Below are positions 19,945-30,215 of a stretch of 64,000 nucleotides of DNA, piece after piece. Source of the stretch: Heloderma charlesbogerti. Its lineage: Eukaryota > Chordata > Lepidosauria > Squamata > Helodermatidae. The notes under the pieces were generated by a model that saw only the letters and a list, made by a program, of their open reading frames with translations, was not told the DNA's origin and searched no databases. The stretch lies in NCBI GenBank assembly GCA_026122225.1, contig JANEZZ010001863.1, positions 248,001 to 312,000 of the forward strand, given 5' to 3'. Numbering within the stretch: the stretch's first letter is position 1; the number at the start of each line of letters is the position of its first letter. Both the position numbers and the translations under genes were made by a program.

Positions 19945-20095
19945 GAAGTCTACTGAGGATATCAAAGGAGCCCTGCTGGATTAGCCCCAACGGCGGTCCA
20001 TCTAGTCCACATTTTTGCTTCCCACAATGGCCAACCAGATGTCTCTGGGAAGCCCACAAGCAGACTATCATGGCAATTGTCCTATTCCATGTTTG
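19945..20095 (-). mobile_element. CR1/L3-like 3' end (reverse)
   Basis: AAAGGAGCCCTGCTGGATTA, CGGCGGTCCATCTAGTCCAC, AATGGCCAACCAGATG and GAAGCCCACAAGCAGACTAT are the reverse of the family seen at 15.41-15.64 kb. Confidence 0.6.
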
Positions 20096-20640
20096 CCCCT
20101 CAGGGCCTGGCATTTGGAGGCTGTGCTGCAATGTCACCTTCCTGCTCTCCAGCCAGGGCCAGCCCCAGGGTCTTGAGGGCCCTTGGGCAAGACACCCTCC
20201 CTGGGCCCCCTCCCTCAGTGAGTCCACCTTCTCACCACCACGGTCACTCACTGCTTCTGCTCCTCTTTCTCATCCTTGCTCCCGCTCGCTTGCTGGGCAG
20301 GCAGAGAGCCAGGGAGCAAGCCAGCCGCGGCATCTCCTGCTCCTGCCCCTCCTCCTCCCCACCACCTCCGTTGTCTGGGCCAGAGGGAGAGGCAGGTGAA
20401 GAAACAGGTGGTGATAGTGTCAGTGGGCCCCTGCTGGAGTGTGGGGCACGCACCAGCCCCTGTCTGGCCGGTGCATGCCCTCGATGGCTGCCCGTGTAAC
20501 TAGGAATGCGTGAGCGTCCCTGGGAAAGGCAGGACCGTTTTCACCCAAGGCCCAACTTGGCTTCAGGCAAGCACATCGGGGCCATGTGCCAATAGCGAAC
20601 AAGTCCACAGCCCAAAGTGTGCGTGCATGTTGCAGGGACA
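20096..20640. other. GC-rich gene-free stretch
   Basis: Low-complexity CT/GC sequence; 20,150-20,200 (CAGGGCCAGCCCCAGGGTCT) looks like the start of a DNA element also glimpsed at 33,865. Open frames of up to 148 codons are compositional. Confidence 0.45.
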
Positions 20641-20974
20641 CCTCACTGCTGGCGTGTGGCCTTCAATGTGCTTTGGTGGCCATGTGTCCTCTTGTACAGC
20701 GGTCACTCCTCTATTTGAAGGGCTGCCACGGGACTGTCCTCTGTTTGAAGGTGTCCTCTATTTGAAGTGCTGTCCAGTCTATGGCCAGTATAAAGTAAAA
20801 GCACCATCCGAAGGAAGAACCGGGCCTGGAAGTGGCCCGTCAACAGTTAATGCCTGGGCAGCTGACTAAGCAAGGCACACAAGTCGCCTGGTCACACAGG
20901 TGAGATGTGCTGTATTACAATGAGTATTTCTAGTTTTGCATCTACACATATAAATTAGCACATGCACATTTTAT

Positions 20975-21590
20975 CGTGGAGGCAGTGACAGACTTTGTCT
21001 TTCCAGGTGCAAAGATTACTGCAGAAGCTGACTGCAGCCAGGAAATCAGAAGATGTTTACTTCTTGGGAGGACAGCAATGACAAATCTTGATAAAATAGT
21101 GAAGAGCAGAGGCATCACACTGACAACAAAGGTCCGCATAGTTAAAGCAATGGTATTCCCCGTAGTAACCTATGGCTGCGAGAGCTGGATCATAAGGAAG
21201 GCTGAGCGAAGGAAGATAGATGCTTTTGAACTGTGGTGCTGGAGGAAAATTGTGAGAGTGCCTTGGACTGCAAGAAGATCAAACCAGTCCATACTCCAGG
21301 AAATGAAGCCAGACTGCTCACTTGAGGGAATGATATGAAAGGCAAAACTGAAGTACTTTGGCCACATAATGAGAAGACAGGATACCCTGGAGAAGATGCT
21401 GATGCTAGGGAAAGTGGAAGGCAAAAGGAAGAGGGGCCGACCAAGGGCAAGATGGATGGATGATATTCTGGAGGTGACAGACTCGACCTTGAGGGAGCTG
21501 GGGGTGGCGACGGCCGACAGGAAGCTCTGGTGTGGGCTGGTCCATGAAGTCACGAAGAGTCAGAAGTGACTGAACGAATAAACAACAAAA
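20975..21590 (+). mobile_element. BovB (RTE) LINE 3' end
   Basis: 5'-truncated retrotransposon of the BovB/RTE clade, flanked by an exact 11-bp duplication GCACATTTTAT (20,964-20,974 and 21,591-21,601). The insert ends in AGTCACGAAGAGTCAGAAGT, the conserved BovB 3' end, and an A/C-rich tail. BovB is abundant in squamates and in ruminants and a few other lineages. Confidence 0.85.
20976..21569 (+). pseudogene. BovB ORF2 C-terminal remnant
   Basis: The C-terminal part of the RTE polymerase protein lies downstream of the RT domain. The first frame (20,976-21,338) reads VTDFVFPGAKITAEADCSQE, LLLGRTAMTNLDKIVKS, TTKVRIVKAMVFPVVTYGCE and WCWRKIVRVPWTARRSNQSI. A TGA at 21,336-21,338 ends it, and a second frame (21,369-21,569) gives the RxGRPRARWMDDILEVTDST region. 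The RT catalytic domain and endonuclease were never copied into this locus, so the fragment is dead. Confidence 0.85.
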
Positions 21591-21690
21591 GCACATTTTA
21601 TGTGAATTGCTCTCCTCTACTGTCCTCTTTTGGGGTGATGCGTTTCCTGCTTTCGGGAGATTCAATTTAGCAGGACACTTTCAATTTTGT

Positions 21691-22195
21691 ATCGGGATAC
21701 ACATTTCATGCATATTAGACAGGAAAGAAAATGATTTTTGTGAAACGTTTCTTTACAGAATATATTTTTTTAAGTGTCAGTGGGCAAAGACTGAGGGGTG
21801 TGTGTGTGATTTTTATTGACCAGGGACTGGACTTCAGTGTCTGAAATCACCCACTGATGAATGGAAGGAAACTTAGGAAAGAGCCCCTATCTCAGTGTTG
21901 AAACTGAAGAAAATATATGCAGGCTGAAGAATTCTTCTGTTGGTACAGAATCTGAGATAACCTTGTGCAAAAACAATTTTTGGGTGTGGGGAGGAGAATA
22001 GAGTACACACAGCCTTGAAATATGTTATGACTTGTCTTTGCTTCCTGTGTACCTGATCATGCAATTGTTTATGGTTTTTGGCTGTTATGCTGTCCTTTTT
22101 ATGCTTTTAGTATTGTGTAAACTTTCCAGAGAACTGGGAGAACTAAACATATAATAAGTATTCATTCATGATTTTAAAAAAACCAAAAAGTAAAT
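21691..22195. other. No gene recognised
   Basis: Unassigned AT-rich sequence with a short GT run at about 21,798-21,809. Confidence 0.45.
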
Positions 22196-22198
22196 TTA

Positions 22199-22771
22199 GA
22201 GCACAATCCTATGCAGGTTACAACAGAAAAAGGTTCTAAAACTCCCAGCATTCCCCAGCCAGCCATTCTGGCTGGGGAATGCTGGGAGTTGGAGGACCTT
22301 TTTTCTGTTGAAACCTACATAAAATCATAGAATCATAGAATAGTAGGGTTGGAAGGGGGCTGCAAGGCCATCGAGTCCAACCCCCTGCTCAAGGCAGGAA
22401 TCCAAGTCAGATCATCCCTGACAGATGGCTGTCCAGCCAGGTCTTGAATGCCTCCAGTGTGGGAGAGCCTACCACCTCCCTAGGTCATTGGTTCCCTTGT
22501 CATATTGCTCTAACAGCCAAGAAGTTTTTCCTGATGTTCAGCCAGAATCTGGCTTCCTGTCACTTGAGCCCATTATTCTGTGTCCTGCACTCTGGGATGA
22601 TCGAGAAGAGATCCTGGCCTTCCTCTCTGTGACAACCTTTCAGGTACTTGAAGAGCGCTATCCTATCTCCCTTCAGTCTTCTCTTATCAAGGCTAAACAT
22701 GCCCAGTTCTTTCAGCCTCTGTTCATAGGGCTTTGTTTCCAGTCCCCTGATCATCCAATAGGATTGTGCCC
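22199..22771. mobile_element. TWA-flanked foldback MITE split by CR1
   Basis: The left end is GAGCACAATCCTATGCAGG and the right end AATAGGATTGTGCCC, with TTA on both sides (22,196-22,198 and 22,772-22,774). The centre is a long hairpin: AACTCCCAGCATTCCCCAGC pairs with GCTGGGGAATGCTGGGAGTT. A CR1 fragment sits inside the right terminal repeat. Confidence 0.75.
22322..22756 (-). mobile_element. CR1 LINE 3' fragment (reverse)
   Basis: ATCATAGAATCATAGAATAG then GGGTTGGAAGGGGGCTGCAA, CCCCCTGCTCAAGGCAGGAA, GATGGCTGTCCAGCCAGGTC and CACCTCCCTAGGTCATTGGT to CAGTCCCCTGATCATC. The translated minus-strand coding end (22,754-22,560, [20 protein letters not shown]) matches the C-terminus of CR1 at 61.3 kb. 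It is 5'-truncated at the MITE border. Confidence 0.85.
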
Positions 22772-22774
22772 TTA

Positions 22775-23304
22775 CTCATTTAAAAATTCTAGATTGCCTT
22801 CCTGCTCTAGGGCCCCTGCAGATGGCTAAGAGATACAACTATAATCAACTATTAAAATGCAACAATAAAAACAAAACACTGTTAATCAAGGCCTGCTTGG
22901 CCCAAGGAACCACTGAATTCGGCAAACCCAAAAGCAGCAAGTTAGGCTAATGACATGGATGTCACAAATGCCCATGGAGAAATAGTCCTCTGAGGTGCAG
23001 GAATATATTAAGGCTGCTTGTAACTTTTGCTGAGACAAAGTGATAGCCAGCGTGAGACCTTGGCAACAGGAAGGATGAGAAAAAACACTGTGCTTGATAA
23101 GAGGCCAAGAAGAACATTGCCAGGCGCTGTGGAAAAGGATGGAGAAACCATAATATACTGGGTTTTGTTTTGAGAAGGTGCTGCTATGAGATGTGCTCCC
23201 TGGCATGGCAAAAGGCATGCTGCATTTTCTACAGAGAAGTTCTAAGCATGTATGCAGGGTGCTCACATCCACCTTTGGGCTCAGAACCAAAGTGATATAA
23301 AGGT
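22775..23304. other. No gene recognised
   Basis: Unassigned; GCCTTCCTGCTCTAGGGC near 22,797 could be old LINE tail. The frame 22,886-23,317 minus shows no domain. Confidence 0.45.
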
Positions 23305-23635
23305 CTGGTGGCCCCATCTTTGATCACTGCTTTCTTGGTGGTGGCCCCCGGATTGTGGAATGTTCTCCCCAGTGAGGTCTACCTGGCACCAACACTGCCA
23401 TCTTTTTGGCACGAGCTTAAGACTTTCCTCTACTCCCTATGCTTGGGCTTTTTAATGTTCATTGTTTTATCAGGTCCCTGTTGTTTATTGTTAGTTGTTT
23501 TTAGCTCTTTCAAATTGTTTTAAGTGTTTGCATGTTAAAGCTTTTGTAGGGTTTACAGGGTTGCATTGTAGGGATTAATTGTTTGTGAACTTCGGCTATT
23601 GGCGGTACAGAAATGGAATGAAATGAATGAGTGAC
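23305..23635 (+). mobile_element. L2-type LINE 3' fragment
   Basis: CTTTCTTGGTGGTGGCCCCC, GGATTGTGGAATGTTCTCCC, AAGACTTTCCTCTACTCCCT, a T-rich UTR and the tail GTGAACTTCGGCTATTGGCG followed by GAATGAAATGAATGA. Confidence 0.65.
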
Positions 23636-23764
23636 TTAGTGGAGGTGACCCTTAGCTGTCTGAATTCAAGCACCGTCTTTGCTAAGGTTTATCCTCAAGT
23701 GGAACAATAGAGCCATAGGGCTGGACGGGCCTTGTGCAGTGGAACATTAAAGGACCTATCCAAG

Positions 23765-23855
23765 GTGCTTCACTCCTTCAGAGTTCTGGCCAGTTCTGAC
23801 TGAAACCCGGAGCCGATTCATCTCTCCACTGACATTGGAGCCACCAACCTCCCCT
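23765..23855. mobile_element. hAT-like foldback, right arm only
   Basis: TTCAGAGTTCTGGCCAGTTC, GACTGAAACCCGGAGCCGAT and GACATTGGAGCCACCAACCT match the right arm of the 187-bp family. Confidence 0.65.
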
Positions 23856-23995
23856 GACCGTTAGGGAGAGCTGGGCCTCAAAGCTCCTGAGTAACAGACT
23901 GAGCAAGGCACACCAGTCACAAGTGTTCCACACTATGGTGAGGTGCACTGTAGATCTATGTAAATAATAATTAATTTTACATTTGCATCTACACT

Positions 23996-26823
23996 TGATC
24001 TGGGAAGAGGGTGCAGACCTGGCATGTATTACGGAGACCTGGAGGGCTGAGGCCGCTGCTCCAACTCTGGTGGCCATGTGTCCAGCTGGATTTTCATAAG
24101 CACAGCAGCCGAGGGCTGGGGATTGGGGAGGGGGAGTGGCTGTTATCTACCGGGAGTCCCTGATCTTCACCAGACCCCCTCTCCGGGAGACCAAGGTTGC
24201 TGAGTGCAGGTTGGGCCTGAAGGGCAGTCTGGGGATTCTGCTCGTGTACCGTCCACCCCGCTGCACAACTGACTCCCTGGCCGAGGTGCTTGAGGTGGTC
24301 TCTGATGGGCATGTGCAGTCCTCTAACGTATTGGTGTTGGCGGACTTCAGAGGCCCTCCTCACGGGGGCACCTCGGGACTTCATGGAGACCATGACTTCC
24401 TGGGAGCTGCACCCTATTCCAACTGGGCCCATCCATGTAGCTGTTCATGCACTAGACCTTGTGTTTGTTTCTGGAGAAGCGGGGTGTGATCTGGAAGTCG
24501 GGGGTATATCCACCACCACTCCCATCATGGTCAGATCACTATCTGGTGACGTTGGACTTCTCAGTTCCACAACCCCTCCGCATGGGTGGAGGACCCATTA
24601 AAATGGTCCTCCCCAGGCATCTTATGGATCTGAATAAATTCCTGAATGCGCTTGGCGATTTTCTGGAGCATGCCAACGGCCACTCGGTCGAGACCCTGGT
24701 GGGTGGCTGGAATGCCGCAATCACTGGGACATTAGATCAGGTGGCTCCGAAACGCCCTCTCCCCCTGAACAGGGCTCGGACTGCACCATGGTTCAATCTG
24801 CGATTACGAGCTCTGAAACAGGAGGTGAGACAGCTAGAGCGCTGGTGGTGGAAGTCTCGCTCCAAAGACGACCAGACACGGGCTAGAGCTGTATCTTCAG
24901 CCTATCATGTGGCGGTGAAGGCAGCGAAAAAGGAATATTATGCTGCCTCTATCACATCTGCAGAGTGCTGCCCCAGGAGGCTGTTCCAAGTAGTCCAGAG
25001 CCTGGTCGGTCCAGTTGCTCCAGAACCGCTGGAGCATTCTAAGGCCTCCTGTGAGGCTTTGGCAAGGCACTTTGCGGATAAAATTGATCAGATTAGGAGT
25101 GTTATTCCGTGCGCCATGGATACAGTTAGTGAGCAAGAGGCGGTCTGTGGCAAACCGGTTTTGTGGGATCGGTTCCTGCTTCTTCTTTCTGATGAAATGG
25201 ACAAGGTGCTTTCATCTGTAAGGCCGACCACCTGCTTACTTGATCCCTGCCCATCTTGGCTCATTATGAGCTGCAGAGAGAGGCTGCATGAGGGGATCAG
25301 GGCAGTGGTGAACGCCTCCCTTGAGGAGGGAGTGTTGCCATCAGCCCTCAAGGAGGCAGTGATAAGACCGCTCTTTAAAAAGCCCTCCTTGGATCCCCAA
25401 GTTCTGAACAACTTTCTCCCAGTTTCGAATCTGCCATTTTTAAGCAAGGTGACTGAGCGGGTGGTGGCGATGCAGTTGAAGGCACACTTGGAAGAAGCCG
25501 ATTATCTAGATCCATCTCAATCGGGCTTCAGGCCTGGGCATGGGACAGAAATGGCCTTGGCTGCCTTGGTGGATGATATGAGGAGGGCTTTGGATAGGGG
25601 CGAATGCTCCTTCCTTGTTCTCCTCGACCTTTCAGCGGCTTTTGATACAGTTGACCACGGTATCCTCCTGGACCACCTGGAGGGGATGGGCATTGGAGAC
25701 ACCGTATTACGGTGGTTCTGGTCCTTCCTCTCCGGCAGGTACCAGAGGGTAGCACTGGGAGAGGAGGTCTCGGACCTGTGGCCACTCACTTGTGGGGTGC
25801 CACAGGGTTCCATCCTCTCCCCGATGCTATTTAACATCTATGTGGAGCCACTGGGGGCTATCATCAGGAGGTTTGGGGTGCGGTGTCATCAATATGTGGA
25901 TGACACACAGCTCTACCTCTCGTTTAAATCTTCACCAAGGTTGGCTGTGGAATCTCTGTCCAAATGTCTAGAGACGGTGAGTGGCTGGATGGGGAGGAAT
26001 AAGCTGAAGCTGAACCCTGACAAGACTGAGGTACTTTTGGTGGGAGACAAGAGGAGGTTGGAGGGTGTTGACCTGGTGTTGAATGGGGTACGGCTACCCT
26101 TGAAAGACCAGGTCCGCAACCTGGGGGTCATTTTAGACTCCCAGCTGTCCATGGAGGCTCAGGTATCAGCTGTGAGTCAGACAGTGCTATACCAACTCCA
26201 TCTGATACAGCGGCTGTGCCCCTACCTTCTGTACCATCTGCTCCCATCGGTAGTACATGCCCTGGTCTCCTCTTGTCTAGACTACTGTAATGTGCTCTAC
26301 GTGGGGTTACCCTTGAAGACGGTTCAGAAGCTGCAGCTGGTACAGATGGTGGAAGCTCACCTGATTAAAGGCAGCCGCTGGCATGATCACATCACATCCA
26401 GTGAGTTGCACTGGTTACCAGTTGTTTTCCAGGCCAAATTCAAGGTGTTGGTTTTGACCTTTAAAACCCTATGTGGTCTCAAGGAGCACCTCCAGCAACA
26501 CCAGACAGGCCGCTCACCAATCGGCCTTGGATGGCCTTCTCTCTGTCCCATCAGCCAGGACAGGTAGACTGGTGAGGATGAGGGAGAGGGCCTTCTCTGT
26601 GGCAGCCCCCACTCTGTGGAACTCCCTCCCTATGGAACTCTGCCATGCCCCCTCTTTGATGAGCTTCCACCATGCATTAAAAACATGGTTGTTCAGGCAG
26701 GCATTTGGGGTGGGTTAGGGTATTTTTAGAAATATTATGTTTTAATGTAGAATTTTATTGTTTTAAAACTTTTGTATTGTTGTACATCACCCAGAGTGGC
26801 CAGGTGACCAGCCAGATGGGTGA
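23996..26823 (+). mobile_element. L2-type LINE copy B, 5'-truncated
   Basis: Homologous to copy C from position 40,370 onward with only scattered differences. It begins inside the endonuclease coding region (GAGGGTGCAGACCTGGCATG) and ends with CCCAGAGTGGCCAGGTGACC and GATTAATCAATTAG. Truncation is at the 5' side, as expected for target-primed reverse transcription. Confidence 0.9.
24000..26718 (+). pseudogene. L2 LINE ORF2, disrupted endonuclease and long RT frame
   Basis: The N-terminal APE-type endonuclease is damaged: the segment that in copy C encodes LGDFNVHS is shortened here to GGACTTCAGAGGCCC (near 24,343), shifting frame. From 24,459 a 702-codon frame runs through the remaining endonuclease end (SWSDHYLVTLDF), a linker, RT blocks (LKEAVIRPLFKKPSLDPQVL, PSQSGFRPGHGTEMALAALV, LVLLDLSAAFDTVDHGILLD, GVPQGSILSPMLFNIYVEPL) and the thumb LKLNPDKTEVLLVGDKRRLE. 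The catalytic box reads YVDD (25,893-25,904) where copies A and C read YADD. After a frameshift near 26,500 the C-terminus continues in 26,473-26,718 (LRMRERAFSVAAPTLWNSLP in near form). Not functional. Confidence 0.9.
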
Positions 26824-26930
26824 TTAATCAATTAGTATTAGCATATACAAATTTTATGCCAATCGGTGTCTGCTTTCTCGATGATGCATTTCCTCATTTT
26901 TGGCAATTCAGAGGTGGCCACCCTCTTTTT

Positions 26931-27603
26931 CAAATACTAGTGAGTTGCCTAATGCTAAGATGGGTTCTACCTAACATGGTCATTTTCTGGCCTTGGACAT
27001 GCCCTCCTCCTTAGAAATAACACTAAGTTCAGAGTAGCCAAGTCACAATAGGGCAGGAAGGGCAGCGAAAGATCCCGTTAGCTCCCTTTATTTCTCTTGC
27101 ATAATAGCCGAATACAGTATCTGGCTTCAGTTCAGTTGGACCTATTTACAATCTCAGTGCCTCCTCTGAAGTGTCATCTTCGCCCAGTCGAACTGCTCCT
27201 TCTTGCATCCGAAAAGTAAACAGCCTCCTTGAATTGTACTCCATCAACTGCCAAGCTAAAAAATTGGGTCCTTGCCAAATCGGTGTTTCAGAGGGTTTGC
27301 CTCCTTTCATCAACTAACACAGTTGTGCAAGACTTCGGAATACAGTCAAGTCAATTACATCATCCACAAAGAAGAAAGCTACTCCAAATCAAGCAGGACT
27401 TTTGGATCCCAGCCAAGATGTTAACTTGGATATATTTGCAAGCATCAAAGGTGGGAATCACATTACATAAACAAAACAGTGCTTTACATTAATTCTCTTC
27501 CATAGCCCATCAAAAAAACGAGAAGACATAAAGTCCAGACCAACCTTTGTTGTTGTTTAAGTGACATTAGAGGGCCAAGATTTGGCTGCTTATTTCAAAT
27601 CAA
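26931..27603. other. No gene recognised
   Basis: Unassigned AT-rich sequence without repeats I can name. Confidence 0.45.
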
Positions 27604-27690
27604 TATTTATTTATTTAACAATATTTACGAATCACTTATATTAATAGAACTTCTAAACGATGTACAAAAGACAAGATTACCTTCCTGTTG
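27604..27690 (-). mobile_element. LINE tail relic (reverse)
   Basis: TATTTATTTATTTAACAATA then ATCACTTATATTAATAGAAC and TAAACGATGTACAAAAG resemble a reversed L2-type 3' end. Confidence 0.4.
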
Positions 27691-27759
27691 GGTCAACACT
27701 CATCAACCTGCCCGGTCACTAAGGTAATAAGATGGGATGCTCCTGGTGGTTCCCCATGG

Positions 27760-28157
27760 GCCTATGGCCTGATTGGAGCCCACCCAGAATACAGCCTTCA
27801 GTGTGGTGGCTCCTTTTCTGTGGAACTCCCTGCCTCTGGAGGTCAGGCAGGCACCAACGTTGTGTTGTTTTTGGCACCTGCTGAAGATATCTTCATTTCA
27901 ACAAGCCTTCCTTGACTGACCAGCCATGGTTTTTATTGGTATTCTGTTTTTTAAAACATTTAATATGCTGTTTTATCCTCTATATGTTTTAATATGGTGT
28001 TTTATTCTTTTTATCTTATATTGTTCACCACTCTGGAATCTGTTTAGATGTGGAATGGAATATAAATGTTGCAAATAAATATTTTTATAAATAATTTTTG
28101 TGAACCGCCCAGAGAGCTTTGGCTATTGGGCGATATAGAAACAAACAAACAAACAAC
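27760..28157 (+). mobile_element. L2-type LINE 3' fragment
   Basis: CAGTGTGGTGGCTCCTTTTC, TGTGGAACTCCCTGCCTCTG, a T-rich UTR, then GTGAACCGCCCAGAGAGCTT, TGGCTATTGGGCGATATAGA and an (AAAC)n tail. Confidence 0.7.
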
Positions 28158-28163
28158 AATTAA

Positions 28164-28612
28164 GGGTGCAATCCTATGGCTGCTAGTCAGCAGCTGGATG
28201 GCCATAGGATAGGTTGGTTCCCAGGAGCTGACCTCGGAGCCCGCGCGCTGATGTCAGCTCCCTGAGAACCGACCCCCACCCCCTCCTGCGCTGCCTCGTA
28301 GGCAGCGTGGATCAGCCCTGTGCTCTGAGCTCACAGGAGCATGGCAGAGCAGCAAAAATTGGGTGTTCCTGGGGGTGGGGCAGGGCGGGGAGGGCAAACG
28401 TGCCTTTCCAACGCTTCCTATGTGTCATCCGGTGGCCGGTCCCCCGCTCCGACTTCCAGCAGGTAGACAGCCGAAATGGGCTGTCTGGCCGCAAATGCAG
28501 AGTGGCTGAAGCGAGGAGGGGATGATCCCCTCTGCGCTGCTCCTGCCCTACATTGGATAGGCAGTCGCCTCCAAGTTTGGAGGCGGACGCCTCTCCCGAA
28601 AGGATTGCGTCC
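28164..28612. mobile_element. TWA-flanked MITE, 449 bp
   Basis: The ends are GGGTGCAATCCTATGG and AAGGATTGCGTCC, with TAA at 28,161-28,163 and 28,613-28,615. The subterminal hairpin CTAGTCAGCAGCTGGATGGC and a GC-rich centre (GAGCTGACCTCGGAGCCCGC) are shared with the elements at 29.8, 30.2 and 37.8 kb. No protein is encoded. Confidence 0.8.
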
Positions 28613-28615
28613 TAA

Positions 28616-28894
28616 AAGTTATGTTTTCAGCAAGCGCCAGAGACCCAGGAGGGTTGGCGCCTGCCTAATTTGTAGTTCTAGGGAGTTCCAGAGGGTGGCG
28701 CTATGATACTAAAGGCCTGAGTCTGATTGGCTGAAACTCCAAACCTTGGGTACCACCAGGAAGGTATCTCCAGATGAGTGCAGCAACAGAGCAGGCCTGC
28801 AGGGATCTGATATCTTGGTCCTGAGTTTTAGGACTTTGTAAGCAAGTCCCAAAACCTTAAACCTGGCCCGGCAGCATACGGGCAGCCAGTGCAG
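28616..28894 (-). mobile_element. L2-type LINE coding/3' fragment (reverse)
   Basis: AAGTTATGTTTTCAGCAAGC, GTTCTAGGGAGTTCCAGAGG, CTGAGTTTTAGGACTTTGTA and GGGCAGCCAGTGCAGCAG are the reversed L2 C-terminal region. Confidence 0.6.
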
Positions 28895-28990
28895 CAGTGG
28901 AGGCTCCAGTGTCAGTGGGGCGGTGAATCCGCTCCGGGTTTCATTCAGAACCAGTCAGAACTCTAACTGCTCTGTGCCTTGGATTGCTCC
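28895..28990. mobile_element. hAT-like foldback, left arm only
   Basis: CAGTGGAGGCTCCAGTGTCA, GTGGGGCGGTGAATCCGCTC and GAACCAGTCAGAACTCTAAC match the 187-bp family. Confidence 0.65.
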
Positions 28991-29006
28991 TGGTTCACAA
29001 ACGAAC

Positions 29007-29012
29007 TTAAAA

Positions 29013-29047
<35 letters not shown>

Positions 29048-29049
29048 AT
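29007..29049. repeat. (AAAT)n microsatellite
   Basis: About ten AAAT/AATA units. Confidence 0.9.
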
Positions 29050-29555
29050 AGTGTGATACAACAGATCAGACAATATCATAGTAAACACTTGGCATTAAAA
29101 CAAGTTAAAACTTGGAATGCAACCCCCACCCCACCCTGCCCACTGAGAAAATAAAAGATGTCTTTGCCTGGTATCTTTAATTGGAGTATTTATATCGTAC
29201 CTATCTTTCCCCATGGAATTCAAAACAAATATATGTGACTCCTAAGCTGGTCTTCCATCCAGGAACTAACCAGACCCAAACCAGCGTAGCAAAGCCGTGA
29301 CATCGTGCACCCACAGATCTGACCATGTAGCACTGCTATCGAGCAGGTCCTCTCTCCCGCCTTGCCTCAGGCAGCCGGGGCACTGGGCTTCACAGCCACT
29401 TCTCCCATGCCTAAAGTTGCAAGTGCGTCCTGCAGGTCTAAAGAGCTGTACTGTGCTTTCTCCTTTCCCCTCTCCCATGACTAGCTTGGTGGGAAAAAAA
29501 CACAGGAAAGCATGACTAGAGAATATGATCTGTTCCTGGCCTGACAGGGCCATAC
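29050..29555. other. No gene recognised
   Basis: Unassigned; 29,160-29,230 may be old LINE tail. Frames in 29,266-29,691 show no domain. Confidence 0.45.
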
Positions 29556-29589
29556 AAATAAATAAATAAACAAACAAACAAACAAATAA

Positions 29590-29632
<43 letters not shown>
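29556..29632. repeat. Compound (AAAT)(AAAC)(AT)(AC)n microsatellite
   Basis: AAATAAATAAATAAACAAAC, then TATATATATACACACACACA and a final ATATATATAT. The 141-codon minus frame with a Val/Cys run is a translation of this repeat. Confidence 0.9.
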
Positions 29633-29633
<1 letters not shown>

Positions 29634-29673
29634 GCCAAAATTGAATGTGGAGGGGAGAAAAATGAGTGATTAA

Positions 29674-29775
29674 GGGTGCAATCCTATGCATGCTTAGAAA
29701 AGTCCTACAAATCCCAGCATTAATGCTGGGAGTTGTAGGACTTTTCCCTATTTAACGGTGCATAGGATTGCACCC
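29674..29775. mobile_element. TWA-type foldback MITE, 102 bp
   Basis: GGGTGCAATCCTATGCATGC opposite TGCATAGGATTGCACCC forms almost perfect arms, and AAAGTCCTACAAATCCCAGC pairs with GCTGGGAGTTGTAGGACTTT. The flanks are TAA on the left and TAC on the right, a slightly mutated TWA duplication. Confidence 0.8.
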
Positions 29776-29800
29776 TACCTGAGTAATATTAATTGATGGA

Positions 29801-30212
29801 GAGAGCAATCCTATGGCCGCTAGACGGCCATAGGATATGAGGGTTTCCGGGAACCAACCTTGGAGCCCGCACTCTGAAGTCACTTCCCGGAGAACCAACC
29901 TTCCTCCCTTCCACGCTGCCTCGCAGGCAGCGCAGGATGGCCTTGTGCTCCATGCTCAGGAGAGGAGCACAGAGTGGCCAAAATGGGGCGTTCCAGGGGG
30001 TGTGCTGGGGTGGGGAAGGCGGAAATGCCGGTACGACACATCCGGTGTGTCTTCCGGCAGCCTCCTCCCCTGCTCTGCCTTCCTGCAGCTAGACAGCCAA
30101 AATCGTCTAGCTGCAAATGCAGGGCAGGAGAAGCACAGAGGGAATGATCCCCTCCATGCATTTCCTGCCCTGCATTGGATAGGCGGTCGCCTGTCCCCAT
30201 AGGATGGCACCC
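29801..30212. mobile_element. TWA-type MITE, about 412 bp
   Basis: Starts GAGAGCAATCCTATGGCCGC and ends CATAGGATGGCACCC just before TAA at 30,213-30,215. The left TWA is not evident. The interior (GAACCAACCTTGGAGCCCGC, GCCTCGCAGGCAGCGCAGGA) matches the elements at 28.2 and 37.8 kb. Confidence 0.7.
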
Positions 30213-30215
30213 TAA

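Larger units (their letters stand above)
20641..21690 (+). repeat. Unclassified repeat R, copy 1, split by BovB
   Basis: GTGTCCTCTTGTACAGCGGT, CTCTATTTGAAG, AAGCAAGGCACACAAGTC and TTTGCATCTACACATATAAA precede the BovB insert; GTGAATTGCTCTCC and GGGTGATGCGTTTCCTG follow it. The other copies are at 23.86-26.93 kb (split by L2) and 52.55-52.99 kb (uninterrupted). I do not recognise the family. Confidence 0.6.
23860..26930 (+). repeat. Unclassified repeat R, copy 2, split by L2 copy B
   Basis: CAGACTGAGCAAGGCACACC, CACTATGGTGAGGTGCACTG and TTTGCATCTACACTT stop at about 23,994 and resume at about 26,827 with TTAGTATTAGCATATACAAA, TTTTATGCCAATCGGTG and GATGATGCATTTCC. Confidence 0.6.

Noticed and set aside
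20070..20500. Proteins in overlapping GC-rich frames on both strands
   Set aside because: Several frames are open at once because of composition; none shows domain structure.
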